A stretch of 64,000 nucleotides of DNA, from positions 7,874,501-7,938,500 of the forward strand of contig NC_134035.1 of assembly GCF_964204645.1 (NCBI RefSeq), written 5' to 3'. This DNA comes from Tubulanus polymorphus (Eukaryota > Nemertea > Palaeonemertea > Tubulaniformes > Tubulanidae). Below, in pieces: positions 24,400-38,006 of the stretch (within the stretch, counting starts at the first letter, position 1; every line of letters begins with the position of its first letter). The notes under the pieces were generated by a model that saw only the letters and a list, made by a program, of their open reading frames with translations, had not been told where the DNA came from and did not search any database. The position numbers were made by a program, and so were the translations under genes.

Positions 24400-24836
24400 A
24401 ACAAAACGTATCAATCTAACCGTTTTGATATTACCTTCTCGATAGGATCGCCACCTCAGCGAGGCATCCACTTTTTATGTCTCTTTTAACACAGTTTCAA
24501 TTGCTCAACTGATAAAACCAGGTACAATTATCCATTCGCTCCATCGAAAGATGTAGAAACAAACGCCTTTCCCTTCGCTCAAGGATCGGCGTTGAATAAG
24601 GCGGAGGAAACTATGAGAACAGCTACTTAGCAACACAATCTGTGACGTCACATTACCAGAAAACATCCAATCTTCTATCTCTAACAAAGTATCGATTTGG
24701 GAATATATCTGCGACAACAAAATTTTGACGGCTTCGTTCAACTAATGGCGAAAACGAACAAGCAAATAAACAAACAAATAAACGGCTGTTTACGAGTGCT
24801 TTTAATTTTTGAAATAAATCGAGCAAAATTTGAAAA

Positions 24837-24956
24837 AAGTCTACAGCACCCGGTATTCCCAGGCGGTCACCCATCCAAGTACTAACCGGGCCCGACGTTG
24901 CTTAACTTCGGTGATCGGACGAGAACCGGTGCTTTCAACGTGGTATGGCCGTAGAC
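24837..24956 (-). rRNA. RN5S: 5S rRNA, copy 46
   Basis: Step 555 bp; first gene with a 17003-bp partner (copy 77). Confidence 0.97.
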
Positions 24957-25391
24957 AACAAAACGTATCAATCTAACCGTTTTGATATTACCTTCTCGAT
25001 AGGATCGCCACCTCAGCGAGGCATCCACTTTTTATGTCTCTTTTAACACAGTTTCAATTGCTCAACTGATAAAACCAGGTACAATTATCCATTCGCTCCA
25101 TCGAAAGATGTAGAAACAAACGCCTTTCCCTTCGCTCAAGGATCGGCGTTGAATAAGGCGGAGGAAACTATGAGAACAGCTACTTAGCAACACAATCTGT
25201 GACGTCACATTACCAGAAAACATCCAATCTTCTATCTAACAAAGTATCGATTTGGGAATATATCTGCGACAACAAAATTTTGACAGCTTCGTTCAACTAA
25301 TGGCGAAAACAAACAAGCAAATAAACAAACAAATAAACGGCTGTTTGCGAGTGCTTTTAATTTTTGAAATAAATCGAGCAAAATTTGAAAA

Positions 25392-25511
25392 AAGTCTACA
25401 GCACCCGGTATTCCCAGGCGGTCACCCATCCAAGTACTAACCGGGCCCGACGTTGCTTAACTTCGGTGATCGGACGAGAACCGGTGCTTTCAACGTGGTA
25501 TGGCCGTAGAC
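25392..25511 (-). rRNA. RN5S: 5S rRNA, copy 47
   Basis: Step 557 bp; partner copy 78. Confidence 0.97.
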
Positions 25512-25948
25512 AACAAAACGTATCAATCTAACCGTTTTGATATTACCTTCTCGATAGGATCGCCACCTCAGCGAGGCATCCACTTTTTATGTCTCTTTTA
25601 ACACAGTTTCAATTGCTCAACTGATAAAACCAGGTACAATTATCCATTCGCTCCATCGAAAGATGTAGAAACAAACGCCTTTCCCTTCGCTCAAGGATCG
25701 GCGTTGAATAAGGCGGAGGAAACTATGAGAACAGCTACTTAGCAACACAATCTGTGACGTCACATTACCAGAAAACATCCAATCTTCTATCTCTAACAAA
25801 GTATCGATTTGGGAATATATCTGCGACAACAAAATTTTGACGGCTTCGTTCAACTAATGGCGAAAACGAACAAGCAAATAAACAAACAAATAAACGGCGG
25901 TTTACGAGTGCTTTTAATTTTTGAAATAAATCGAGCAAAATTTGAAAA

Positions 25949-26068
25949 AAGTCTACAGCACCCGGTATTCCCAGGCGGTCACCCATCCAAGTACTAACCG
26001 GGCCCGACGTTGCTTAACTTCGGTGATCGGACGAGAACCGGTGCTTTCAACGTGGTATGGCCGTAGAC
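25949..26068 (-). rRNA. RN5S: 5S rRNA, copy 48
   Basis: Step 557 bp; CGGCGGTTT flank, shared with partner copy 79. Confidence 0.97.
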
Positions 26069-26505
26069 AACAAAACGTATCAATCTAACCGTTTTGATAT
26101 TACCTTCTCGATAGGATCGCCACCTCAGCGAGGCATCCACTTTTTATGTCTCTTTTAACACAGTTTCAATTGCTCAACTGATAAAACCAGGTACAATTAT
26201 CCATTCGCTCCATCGAAAGATGTAGAAACAAACGCCTTTCCCTTCGCTCAAGGATCGGCGTTGAATAAGGCGGAGGAAACTATGAGAACAGCTACTTAGC
26301 AACACAATCTGTGACGTCACATTACCAGAAAACATCCAATCTTCTATCTCTAACAAAGTATCGATTTGGGAATATATCTGCGACAACAAAATTTTGACGG
26401 CTTCGTTCAACTAATGGCGAAAACGAACAAGCAAATAAACAAACAAATAAACGGCTGTTTACGAGTGCTTTTAATTTTTGAAATAAATCGAGCAAAATTT
26501 GAAAA

Positions 26506-26625
26506 AAGTCTACAGCACCCGGTATTCCCAGGCGGTCACCCATCCAAGTACTAACCGGGCCCGACGTTGCTTAACTTCGGTGATCGGACGAGAACCGGTG
26601 CTTTCAACGTGGTATGGCCGTAGAC
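26506..26625 (-). rRNA. RN5S: 5S rRNA, copy 49
   Basis: Step 555 bp; partner copy 80. Confidence 0.97.
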
Positions 26626-27060
26626 AACAAAACGTATCAATCTAACCGTTTTGATATTACCTTCTCGATAGGATCGCCACCTCAGCGAGGCATCCACTTT
26701 TTATGTCTCTTTTAACACAGTTTCAATTGCTCAACTGATAAAACCAGGTACAATTATCCATTCGCTCCATCGAAAGATGTAGAAACAAACGCCTTTCCCT
26801 TCGCTCAAGGATCGGCGTTGAATAAGGCGGAGGAAACTATGAGAACAGCTACTTAGCAACACAATCTGTGACGTCACATTACCAGAAAACATCCAATCTT
26901 CTATCTAACAAAGTATCGATTTGGGAATATATCTGCGACAACAAAATTTTGACAGCTTCGTTCAACTAATGGCGAAAACAAACAAGCAAATAAACAAACA
27001 AATAAACGGCTGTTTGCGAGTGCTTTTAATTTTTGAAATAAATCGAGCAAAATTTGAAAA

Positions 27061-27180
27061 AAGTCTACAGCACCCGGTATTCCCAGGCGGTCACCCATCC
27101 AAGTACTAACCGGGCCCGACGTTGCTTAACTTCGGTGATCGGACGAGAACCGGTGCTTTCAACGTGGTATGGCCGTAGAC
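27061..27180 (-). rRNA. RN5S: 5S rRNA, copy 50
   Basis: Step 557 bp; rare AAAATGTATC upstream, seen again only in partner copy 81. Confidence 0.97.
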
Positions 27181-27617
27181 AACAAAATGTATCAATCTAA
27201 CCGTTTTGATATTACCTTCTCGATAGGATCGCCACCTCAGCGAGGCATCCACTTTTTATGTCTCTTTTAACACAGTTTCAATTGCTCAACTGATAAAACC
27301 AGGTACAATTATCCATTCGCTCCATCGAAAGATGTAGAAACAAACGCCTTTCCCTTCGCTCAAGGATCGGCGTTGAATAAGGCGGAGGAAACTATGAGAA
27401 CAGCTACTTAGCAACACAATCTGTGACGTCACATTACCAGAAAACATCCAATCTTCTATCTCTAACAAAGTATCGATTTGGGAATATATCTGCGACAACA
27501 AAATTTTGACGGCTTCGTTCAACTAATGGCGAAAACGAACAAGCAAATAAACAAACAAATAAACGGCTGTTTACGAGTGCTTTTAATTTTTGAAATAAAT
27601 CGAGCAAAATTTGAAAA

Positions 27618-27737
27618 AAGTCTACAGCACCCGGTATTCCCAGGCGGTCACCCATCCAAGTACTAACCGGGCCCGACGTTGCTTAACTTCGGTGATCGGA
27701 CGAGAACCGGTGCTTTCAACGTGGTATGGCCGTAGAC
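27618..27737 (-). rRNA. RN5S: 5S rRNA, copy 51
   Basis: Step 555 bp; spacer has GAGAACTGCT (about 27953), shared with copies 75 and 82. Confidence 0.97.
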
Positions 27738-28172
27738 AACAAAACGTATCAATCTAACCGTTTTGATATTACCTTCTCGATAGGATCGCCACCTCAGCGA
27801 GGCATCCACTTTTTATGTCTCTTTTAACACAGTTTCAATTGCTCAACTGATAAAACCAGGTACAATTATCCATTCGCTCCATCGAAAGATGTAGAAACAA
27901 ACGCCTTTCCCTTCGCTCAAGGATCGGCGTTGAATAAGGCGGAGGAAACTATGAGAACTGCTACTTAGCAACACAATCTGTGACGTCACATTACCAGAAA
28001 ACATCCAATCTTCTATCTAACAAAGTATCGATTTGGGAATATATCTGCGACAACAAAATTTTGACAGCTTCGTTCAACTAATGGCGAAAACAAACAAGCA
28101 AATAAACAAACAAATAAACGGCTGTTTGCGAGTGCTTTTAATTTTTGAAATAAATCGAGCAAAATTTGAAAA

Positions 28173-28292
28173 AAGTCTACAGCACCCGGTATTCCCAGGC
28201 GGTCACCCATCCAAGTACTAACCGGGCCCGACGTTGCTTAACTTCGGTGATCGGACGAGAACCGGTGCTTTCAACGTGGTATGGCCGTAGAC
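28173..28292 (-). rRNA. RN5S: 5S rRNA, copy 52
   Basis: Step 557 bp; partner copy 83. Confidence 0.97.
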
Positions 28293-28729
28293 AACAAAAC
28301 GTATCAATCTAACCGTTTTGATATTACCTTCTCGATAGGATCGCCACCTCAGCGAGGCATCCACTTTTTATGTCTCTTTTAACACAGTTTCAATTGCTCA
28401 ACTGATAAAACCAGGTACAATTATCCATTCGCTCCATCGAAAGATGTAGAAACAAACGCCTTTCCCTTCGCTCAAGGATCGGCGTTGAATAAGGCGGAGG
28501 AAACTATGAGAACAGCTACTTAGCAACACAATCTGTGACGTCACATTACCAGAAAACATCCAATCTTCTATCTCTAACAAAGTATCGATTTGGGAATATA
28601 TCTGCGACAACAAAATTTTGACGGCTTCGTTCAACTAATGGCGAAAACGAACAAGCAAATAAACAAACAAATAAACGGCTGTTTACGAGTGCTTTTAATT
28701 TTTGAAATAAATCGAGCAAAATTTGAAAA

Positions 28730-28849
28730 AAGTCTACAGCACCCGGTATTCCCAGGCGGTCACCCATCCAAGTACTAACCGGGCCCGACGTTGCTTAACT
28801 TCGGTGATCGGACGAGAACCGGTGCTTTCAACGTGGTATGGCCGTAGAC
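28730..28849 (-). rRNA. RN5S: 5S rRNA, copy 53
   Basis: Step 557 bp; partner copy 84. Confidence 0.97.
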
Positions 28850-29286
28850 AACAAAACGTATCAATCTAACCGTTTTGATATTACCTTCTCGATAGGATCG
28901 CCACCTCAGCGAGGCATCCACTTTTTATGTCTCTTTTAACACAGTTTCAATTGCTCAACTGATAAAACCAGGTACAATTATCCATTCGCTCCATCGAAAG
29001 ATGTAGAAACAAACGCCTTTCCCTTCGCTCAAGGATCGGCGTTGAATAAGGCGGAGGAAACTATGAGAACAGCTACTTAGCAACACAATCTGTGACGTCA
29101 CATTACCAGAAAACATCCAATCTTCTATCTCTAACAAAGTATCGATTTGGGAATATATCTGCGACAACAAAATTTTGACGGCTTCGTTCAACTAATGGCG
29201 AAAACGAACAAGCAAATAAACAAACAAATAAACGGCTGTTTACGAGTGCTTTTAATTTTTGAAATAAATCGAGCAAAATTTGAAAA

Positions 29287-29406
29287 AAGTCTACAGCACC
29301 CGGTATTCCCAGGCGGTCACCCATCCAAGTACTAACCGGGCCCGACGTTGCTTAACTTCGGTGATCGGACGAGAACCGGTGCTTTCAACGTGGTATGGCC
29401 GTAGAC
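29287..29406 (-). rRNA. RN5S: 5S rRNA, copy 54
   Basis: Step 526 bp; partner copy 85. Confidence 0.97.
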
Positions 29407-29812
29407 AACAAAACGTATCAATCTAACCGTTTTGATATTACCTTCACTTTTTATGTCTCTTTTAACACAGTTTCAATTGCTCAACTGATAAAACCAGGTA
29501 CAATTATCCATTCGCTCCATCGAAAGATGTAGAAACAAACGCCTTTCCCTTCGCTCAAGGATCGGCGTTGAATAAGGCGGAGGAAACTATGAGAACAGCT
29601 ACTTAGCAACACAATCTGTGACGTCACATTACCAGAAAACATCCAATCTTCTATCTCTAACAAAGTATCGATTTGGGAATATATCTGCGACAACAAAATT
29701 TTGACGGCTTCGTTCAACTAATGGCGAAAACGAACAAGCAAATAAACAAACAAATAAACGGCTGTTTACGAGTGCTTTTAATTTTTGAAATAAATCGAGC
29801 AAAATTTGAAAA

Positions 29813-29932
29813 AAGTCTACAGCACCCGGTATTCCCAGGCGGTCACCCATCCAAGTACTAACCGGGCCCGACGTTGCTTAACTTCGGTGATCGGACGAGA
29901 ACCGGTGCTTTCAACGTGGTATGGCCGTAGAC
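29813..29932 (-). rRNA. RN5S: 5S rRNA, copy 55
   Basis: Step 557 bp; spacer has CCACTATTTATG (about 30001), shared only with partner copy 86. Confidence 0.97.
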
Positions 29933-30369
29933 AACAAAACGTATCAATCTAACCGTTTTGATATTACCTTCTCGATAGGATCGCCACCTCAGCGAGGCAT
30001 CCACTATTTATGTCTCTTTTAACACAGTTTCAATTGCTCAACTGATAAAACCAGGTACAATTATCCATTCGCTCCATCGAAAGATGTAGAAACAAACGCC
30101 TTTCCCTTCGCTCAAGGATCGGCGTTGAATAAGGCGGAGGAAACTATGAGAACAGCTACTTAGCAACACAATCTGTGACGTCACATTACCAGAAAACATC
30201 CAATCTTCTATCTATAACAAAGTATCGATTTGGGAATATATCTGCGACAACAAAATTTTGACGGCTTCGTTCAACTAATGGCGAAAACGAACAAGCAAAT
30301 AAACAAACAAATAAACGGCTGTTTACGAGTGCTTTTAATTTTTGAAATAAATCGAGCAAAATTTGAAAA

Positions 30370-30489
30370 AAGTCTACAGCACCCGGTATTCCCAGGCGGT
30401 CACCCATCCAAGTACTAACCGGGCCCGACGTTGCTTAACTTCGGTGATCGGACGAGAACCGGTGCTTTCAACGTGGTATGGCCGTAGAC
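30370..30489 (-). rRNA. RN5S: 5S rRNA, copy 56
   Basis: Step 526 bp; partner copy 87. Confidence 0.97.
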
Positions 30490-30895
30490 AACAAAACGTA
30501 TCAATCTAACCGTTTTGATATTACCTTCACTTTTTATGTCTCTTTTAACACAGTTTCAATTGCTCAACTGATAAAACCAGGTACAATTATCCATTCGCTC
30601 CATCGAAAGATGTAGAAACAAACGCCTTTCCCTTCGCTCAAGGATCGGCGTTGAATAAGGCGGAGGAAACTATGAGAACAGCTACTTAGCAACACAATCT
30701 GTGACGTCACATTACCAGAAAACATCCAATCTTCTATCTCTAACAAAGTATCGATTTGGGAATATATCTGCGACAACAAAATTTTGACGGCTTCGTTCAA
30801 CTAATGGCGAAAACGAACAAGCAAATAAACAAACAAATAAACGGCTGTTTACGAGTGCTTTTAATTTTTGAAATAAATCGAGCAAAATTTGAAAA

Positions 30896-31015
30896 AAGTC
30901 TACAGCACCCGGTATTCCCAGGCGGTCACCCATCCAAGTACTAACCGGGCCCGACGTTGCTTAACTTCGGTGATCGGACGAGAACCGGTGCTTTCAACGT
31001 GGTATGGCCGTAGAC
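30896..31015 (-). rRNA. RN5S: 5S rRNA, copy 57
   Basis: Step 557 bp; partner copy 88. Confidence 0.97.
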
Positions 31016-31452
31016 AACAAAACGTATCAATCTAACCGTTTTGATATTACCTTCTCGATAGGATCGCCACCTCAGCGAGGCATCCACTTTTTATGTCTCT
31101 TTTAACACAGTTTCAATTGCTCAACTGATAAAACCAGGTACAATTATCCATTCGCTCCATCGAAAGATGTAGAAACAAACGCCTTTCCCTTCGCTCAAGG
31201 ATCGGCGTTGAATAAGGCGGAGGAAACTATGAGAACAGCTACTTAGCAACACAATCTGTGACGTCACATTACCAGAAAACATCCAATCTTCTATCTCTAA
31301 CAAAGTATCGATTTGGGAATATATCTGCGACAACAAAATTTTGACGGCTTCGTTCAACTAATGGCGAAAACGAACAAGCAAATAAACAAACAAATAAACG
31401 GCTGTTTACGAGTGCTTTTAATTTTTGAAATAAATCGAGCAAAATTTGAAAA

Positions 31453-31572
31453 AAGTCTACAGCACCCGGTATTCCCAGGCGGTCACCCATCCAAGTACTA
31501 ACCGGGCCCGACGTTGCTTAACTTCGGTGATCGGACGAGAACCGGTGCTTTCAACGTGGTATGGCCGTAGAC
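31453..31572 (-). rRNA. RN5S: 5S rRNA, copy 58
   Basis: Step 526 bp; partner copy 89. Confidence 0.97.
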
Positions 31573-31978
31573 AACAAAACGTATCAATCTAACCGTTTTG
31601 ATATTACCTTCACTTTTTATGTCTCTTTTAACACAGTTTCAATTGCTCAACTGATAAAACCAGGTACAATTATCCATTCGCTCCATCGAAAGATGTAGAA
31701 ACAAACGCCTTTCCCTTCGCTCAAGGATCGGCGTTGAATAAGGCGGAGGAAACTATGAGAACAGCTACTTAGCAACACAATCTGTGACGTCACATTACCA
31801 GAAAACATCCAATCTTCTATCTCTAACAAAGTATCGATTTGGGAATATATCTGCGACAACAAAATTTTGACGGCTTCGTTCAACTAATGGCGAAAACGAA
31901 CAAGCAAATAAACAAACAAATAAACGGCTGTTTACGAGTGCTTTTAATTTTTGAAATAAATCGAGCAAAATTTGAAAA

Positions 31979-32098
31979 AAGTCTACAGCACCCGGTATTC
32001 CCAGGCGGTCACCCATCCAAGTACTAACCGGGCCCGACGTTGCTTAACTTCGGTGATCGGACGAGAACCGGTGCTTTCAACGTGGTATGGCCGTAGAC
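31979..32098 (-). rRNA. RN5S: 5S rRNA, copy 59
   Basis: Step 526 bp (first pair of consecutive short units); partner copy 90. Confidence 0.97.
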
Positions 32099-32504
32099 AA
32101 CAAAACGTATCAATCTAACCGTTTTGATATTACCTTCACTTTTTATGTCTCTTTTAACACAGTTTCAATTGCTCAACTGATAAAACCAGGTACAATTATC
32201 CATTCGCTCCATCGAAAGATGTAGAAACAAACGCCTTTCCCTTCGCTCAAGGATCGGCGTTGAATAAGGCGGAGGAAACTATGAGAACAGCTACTTAGCA
32301 ACACAATCTGTGACGTCACATTACCAGAAAACATCCAATCTTCTATCTCTAACAAAGTATCGATTTGGGAATATATCTGCGACAACAAAATTTTGACGGC
32401 TTCGTTCAACTAATGGCGAAAACGAACAAGCAAATAAACAAACAAATAAACGGCTGTTTACGAGTGCTTTTAATTTTTGAAATAAATCGAGCAAAATTTG
32501 AAAA

Positions 32505-32624
32505 AAGTCTACAGCACCCGGTATTCCCAGGCGGTCACCCATCCAAGTACTAACCGGGCCCGACGTTGCTTAACTTCGGTGATCGGACGAGAACCGGTGC
32601 TTTCAACGTGGTATGGCCGTAGAC
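32505..32624 (-). rRNA. RN5S: 5S rRNA, copy 60
   Basis: Step 557 bp, CTATAACAAAG spacer; partner copy 91. Confidence 0.97.
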
Positions 32625-33061
32625 AACAAAACGTATCAATCTAACCGTTTTGATATTACCTTCTCGATAGGATCGCCACCTCAGCGAGGCATCCACTTTT
32701 TATGTCTCTTTTAACACAGTTTCAATTGCTCAACTGATAAAACCAGGTACAATTATCCATTCGCTCCATCGAAAGATGTAGAAACAAACGCCTTTCCCTT
32801 CGCTCAAGGATCGGCGTTGAATAAGGCGGAGGAAACTATGAGAACAGCTACTTAGCAACACAATCTGTGACGTCACATTACCAGAAAACATCCAATCTTC
32901 TATCTATAACAAAGTATCGATTTGGGAATATATCTGCGACAACAAAATTTTGACGGCTTCGTTCAACTAATGGCGAAAACGAACAAGCAAATAAACAAAC
33001 AAATAAACGGCTGTTTACGAGTGCTTTTAATTTTTGAAATAAATCGAGCAAAATTTGAAAA

Positions 33062-33181
33062 AAGTCTACAGCACCCGGTATTCCCAGGCGGTCACCCATC
33101 CAAGTACTAACCGGGCCCGACGTTGCTTAACTTCGGTGATCGGACGAGAACCGGTGCTTTCAACGTGGTATGGCCGTAGAC
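33062..33181 (-). rRNA. RN5S: 5S rRNA, copy 61
   Basis: Step 555 bp, G-haplotype spacer; partner copy 92. Confidence 0.97.
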
Positions 33182-33616
33182 AACAAAACGTATCAATCTA
33201 ACCGTTTTGATATTACCTTCTCGATAGGATCGCCACCTCAGCGAGGCGTCCACTTTTTATGTCTCTTTTAACAGAGTTTCAATTGCTCAACTGATAAAAC
33301 CAGGTACAATTATCCATTCGCTCCATCGAAAGATGTAGAAACAAACGCCTTTCCCGTCGCTCAAGGATCGGCGTTGAATAAGGCGGAGGAAACTATGAGA
33401 ACAGCTACTTAGCAACACAATCTGTGACGTCACATTACCAGAAAACATCCAATCTTCTATCTAACAAAGTATCGATTTGGGAATATATCTGCGACAACAA
33501 AATTTTGACAGCTTCGTTCAACTAATGGCGAAAACAAACAAGCAAATAAACAAACAAATAAACGGCTGTTTGCGAGTGCTTTTAATTTTTGAAATAAATC
33601 GAGCAAAATTTGAAAA

Positions 33617-33736
33617 AAGTCTACAGCACCCGGTATTCCCAGGCGGTCACCCATCCAAGTACTAACCGGGCCCGACGTTGCTTAACTTCGGTGATCGGAC
33701 GAGAACCGGTGCTTTCAACGTGGTATGGCCGTAGAC
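33617..33736 (-). rRNA. RN5S: 5S rRNA, copy 62
   Basis: Step 557 bp; partner copy 93. Confidence 0.97.
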
Positions 33737-34173
33737 AACAAAACGTATCAATCTAACCGTTTTGATATTACCTTCTCGATAGGATCGCCACCTCAGCGAG
33801 GCATCCACTTTTTATGTCTCTTTTAACACAGTTTCAATTGCTCAACTGATAAAACCAGGTACAATTATCCATTCGCTCCATCGAAAGATGTAGAAACAAA
33901 CGCCTTTCCCTTCGCTCAAGGATCGGCGTTGAATAAGGCGGAGGAAACTATGAGAACAGCTACTTAGCAACACAATCTGTGACGTCACATTACCAGAAAA
34001 CATCCAATCTTCTATCTCTAACAAAGTATCGATTTGGGAATATATCTGCGACAACAAAATTTTGACGGCTTCGTTCAACTAATGGCGAAAACGAACAAGC
34101 AAATAAACAAACAAATAAACGGCTGTTTACGAGTGCTTTTAATTTTTGAAATAAATCGAGCAAAATTTGAAAA

Positions 34174-34293
34174 AAGTCTACAGCACCCGGTATTCCCAGG
34201 CGGTCACCCATCCAAGTACTAACCGGGCCCGACGTTGCTTAACTTCGGTGATCGGACGAGAACCGGTGCTTTCAACGTGGTATGGCCGTAGAC
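34174..34293 (-). rRNA. RN5S: 5S rRNA, copy 63
   Basis: Step 557 bp; partner copy 94. Confidence 0.97.
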
Positions 34294-34730
34294 AACAAAA
34301 CGTATCAATCTAACCGTTTTGATATTACCTTCTCGATAGGATCGCCACCTCAGCGAGGCATCCACTTTTTATGTCTCTTTTAACACAGTTTCAATTGCTC
34401 AACTGATAAAACCAGGTACAATTATCCATTCGCTCCATCGAAAGATGTAGAAACAAACGCCTTTCCCTTCGCTCAAGGATCGGCGTTGAATAAGGCGGAG
34501 GAAACTATGAGAACAGCTACTTAGCAACACAATCTGTGACGTCACATTACCAGAAAACATCCAATCTTCTATCTCTAACAAAGTATCGATTTGGGAATAT
34601 ATCTGCGACAACAAAATTTTGACGGCTTCGTTCAACTAATGGCGAAAACGAACAAGCAAATAAACAAACAAATAAACGGCTGTTTACGAGTGCTTTTAAT
34701 TTTTGAAATAAATCGAGCAAAATTTGAAAA

Positions 34731-34850
34731 AAGTCTACAGCACCCGGTATTCCCAGGCGGTCACCCATCCAAGTACTAACCGGGCCCGACGTTGCTTAAC
34801 TTCGGTGATCGGACGAGAACCGGTGCTTTCAACGTGGTATGGCCGTAGAC
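34731..34850 (-). rRNA. RN5S: 5S rRNA, copy 64
   Basis: Step 555 bp, G-haplotype; first gene of the 2721-bp period; partner copy 95. Confidence 0.97.
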
Positions 34851-35285
34851 AACAAAACGTATCAATCTAACCGTTTTGATATTACCTTCTCGATAGGATC
34901 GCCACCTCAGCGAGGCGTCCACTTTTTATGTCTCTTTTAACAGAGTTTCAATTGCTCAACTGATAAAACCAGGTACAATTATCCATTCGCTCCATCGAAA
35001 GATGTAGAAACAAACGCCTTTCCCGTCGCTCAAGGATCGGCGTTGAATAAGGCGGAGGAAACTATGAGAACAGCTACTTAGCAACACAATCTGTGACGTC
35101 ACATTACCAGAAAACATCCAATCTTCTATCTAACAAAGTATCGATTTGGGAATATATCTGCGACAACAAAATTTTGACAGCTTCGTTCAACTAATGGCGA
35201 AAACAAACAAGCAAATAAACAAACAAATAAACGGCTGTTTGCGAGTGCTTTTAATTTTTGAAATAAATCGAGCAAAATTTGAAAA

Positions 35286-35405
35286 AAGTCTACAGCACCC
35301 GGTATTCCCAGGCGGTCACCCATCCAAGTACTAACCGGGCCCGACGTTGCTTAACTTCGGTGATCGGACGAGAACCGGTGCTTTCAACGTGGTATGGCCG
35401 TAGAC
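35286..35405 (-). rRNA. RN5S: 5S rRNA, copy 65
   Basis: Step 557 bp; partner copy 96. Confidence 0.97.
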
Positions 35406-35842
35406 AACAAAACGTATCAATCTAACCGTTTTGATATTACCTTCTCGATAGGATCGCCACCTCAGCGAGGCATCCACTTTTTATGTCTCTTTTAACACAG
35501 TTTCAATTGCTCAACTGATAAAACCAGGTACAATTATCCATTCGCTCCATCGAAAGATGTAGAAACAAACGCCTTTCCCTTCGCTCAAGGATCGGCGTTG
35601 AATAAGGCGGAGGAAACTATGAGAACAGCTACTTAGCAACACAATCTGTGACGTCACATTACCAGAAAACATCCAATCTTCTATCTCTAACAAAGTATCG
35701 ATTTGGGAATATATCTGCGACAACAAAATTTTGACGGCTTCGTTCAACTAATGGCGAAAACGAACAAGCAAATAAACAAACAAATAAACGGCTGTTTACG
35801 AGTGCTTTTAATTTTTGAAATAAATCGAGCAAAATTTGAAAA

Positions 35843-35962
35843 AAGTCTACAGCACCCGGTATTCCCAGGCGGTCACCCATCCAAGTACTAACCGGGCCCG
35901 ACGTTGCTTAACTTCGGTGATCGGACGAGAACCGGTGCTTTCAACGTGGTATGGCCGTAGAC
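35843..35962 (-). rRNA. RN5S: 5S rRNA, copy 66
   Basis: Step 526 bp; partner copy 97. Confidence 0.97.
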
Positions 35963-36368
35963 AACAAAACGTATCAATCTAACCGTTTTGATATTACCTT
36001 CACTTTTTATGTCTCTTTTAACACAGTTTCAATTGCTCAACTGATAAAACCAGGTACAATTATCCATTCGCTCCATCGAAAGATGTAGAAACAAACGCCT
36101 TTCCCTTCGCTCAAGGATCGGCGTTGAATAAGGCGGAGGAAACTATGAGAACAGCTACTTAGCAACACAATCTGTGACGTCACATTACCAGAAAACATCC
36201 AATCTTCTATCTCTAACAAAGTATCGATTTGGGAATATATCTGCGACAACAAAATTTTGACGGCTTCGTTCAACTAATGGCGAAAACGAACAAGCAAATA
36301 AACAAACAAATAAACGGCTGTTTACGAGTGCTTTTAATTTTTGAAATAAATCGAGCAAAATTTGAAAA

Positions 36369-36488
36369 AAGTCTACAGCACCCGGTATTCCCAGGCGGTC
36401 ACCCATCCAAGTACTAACCGGGCCCGACGTTGCTTAACTTCGGTGATCGGACGAGAACCGGTGCTTTCAACGTGGTATGGCCGTAGAC
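36369..36488 (-). rRNA. RN5S: 5S rRNA, copy 67
   Basis: Step 526 bp; partner copy 98. Confidence 0.97.
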
Positions 36489-36894
36489 AACAAAACGTAT
36501 CAATCTAACCGTTTTGATATTACCTTCACTTTTTATGTCTCTTTTAACACAGTTTCAATTGCTCAACTGATAAAACCAGGTACAATTATCCATTCGCTCC
36601 ATCGAAAGATGTAGAAACAAACGCCTTTCCCTTCGCTCAAGGATCGGCGTTGAATAAGGCGGAGGAAACTATGAGAACAGCTACTTAGCAACACAATCTG
36701 TGACGTCACATTACCAGAAAACATCCAATCTTCTATCTCTAACAAAGTATCGATTTGGGAATATATCTGCGACAACAAAATTTTGACGGCTTCGTTCAAC
36801 TAATGGCGAAAACGAACAAGCAAATAAACAAACAAATAAACGGCTGTTTACGAGTGCTTTTAATTTTTGAAATAAATCGAGCAAAATTTGAAAA

Positions 36895-37014
36895 AAGTCT
36901 ACAGCACCCGGTATTCCCAGGCGGTCACCCATCCAAGTACTAACCGGGCCCGACGTTGCTTAACTTCGGTGATCGGACGAGAACCGGTGCTTTCAACGTG
37001 GTATGGCCGTAGAC
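36895..37014 (-). rRNA. RN5S: 5S rRNA, copy 68
   Basis: Step 557 bp; partner copy 99. Confidence 0.97.
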
Positions 37015-37451
37015 AACAAAACGTATCAATCTAACCGTTTTGATATTACCTTCTCGATAGGATCGCCACCTCAGCGAGGCATCCACTTTTTATGTCTCTT
37101 TTAACACAGTTTCAATTGCTCAACTGATAAAACCAGGTACAATTATCCATTCGCTCCATCGAAAGATGTAGAAACAAACGCCTTTCCCTTCGCTCAAGGA
37201 TCGGCGTTGAATAAGGCGGAGGAAACTATGAGAACAGCTACTTAGCAACACAATCTGTGACGTCACATTACCAGAAAACATCCAATCTTCTATCTCTAAC
37301 AAAGTATCGATTTGGGAATATATCTGCGACAACAAAATTTTGACGGCTTCGTTCAACTAATGGCGAAAACGAACAAGCAAATAAACAAACAAATAAACGG
37401 CTGTTTACGAGTGCTTTTAATTTTTGAAATAAATCGAGCAAAATTTGAAAA

Positions 37452-37571
37452 AAGTCTACAGCACCCGGTATTCCCAGGCGGTCACCCATCCAAGTACTAA
37501 CCGGGCCCGACGTTGCTTAACTTCGGTGATCGGACGAGAACCGGTGCTTTCAACGTGGTATGGCCGTAGAC
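37452..37571 (-). rRNA. RN5S: 5S rRNA, copy 69
   Basis: Step 555 bp, G-haplotype; second round of the 2721-bp period; partner copy 100. Confidence 0.97.
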
Positions 37572-38006
37572 AACAAAACGTATCAATCTAACCGTTTTGA
37601 TATTACCTTCTCGATAGGATCGCCACCTCAGCGAGGCGTCCACTTTTTATGTCTCTTTTAACAGAGTTTCAATTGCTCAACTGATAAAACCAGGTACAAT
37701 TATCCATTCGCTCCATCGAAAGATGTAGAAACAAACGCCTTTCCCGTCGCTCAAGGATCGGCGTTGAATAAGGCGGAGGAAACTATGAGAACAGCTACTT
37801 AGCAACACAATCTGTGACGTCACATTACCAGAAAACATCCAATCTTCTATCTAACAAAGTATCGATTTGGGAATATATCTGCGACAACAAAATTTTGACA
37901 GCTTCGTTCAACTAATGGCGAAAACAAACAAGCAAATAAACAAACAAATAAACGGCTGTTTGCGAGTGCTTTTAATTTTTGAAATAAATCGAGCAAAATT
38001 TGAAAA

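Larger units (their letters stand above)
18131..24991. repeat. Segmental duplication A, right copy
   Basis: Partner of the block at about 10490-17350; see that entry for the markers. It overlaps the start of duplication B by roughly 0.7 kb. Confidence 0.9.
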
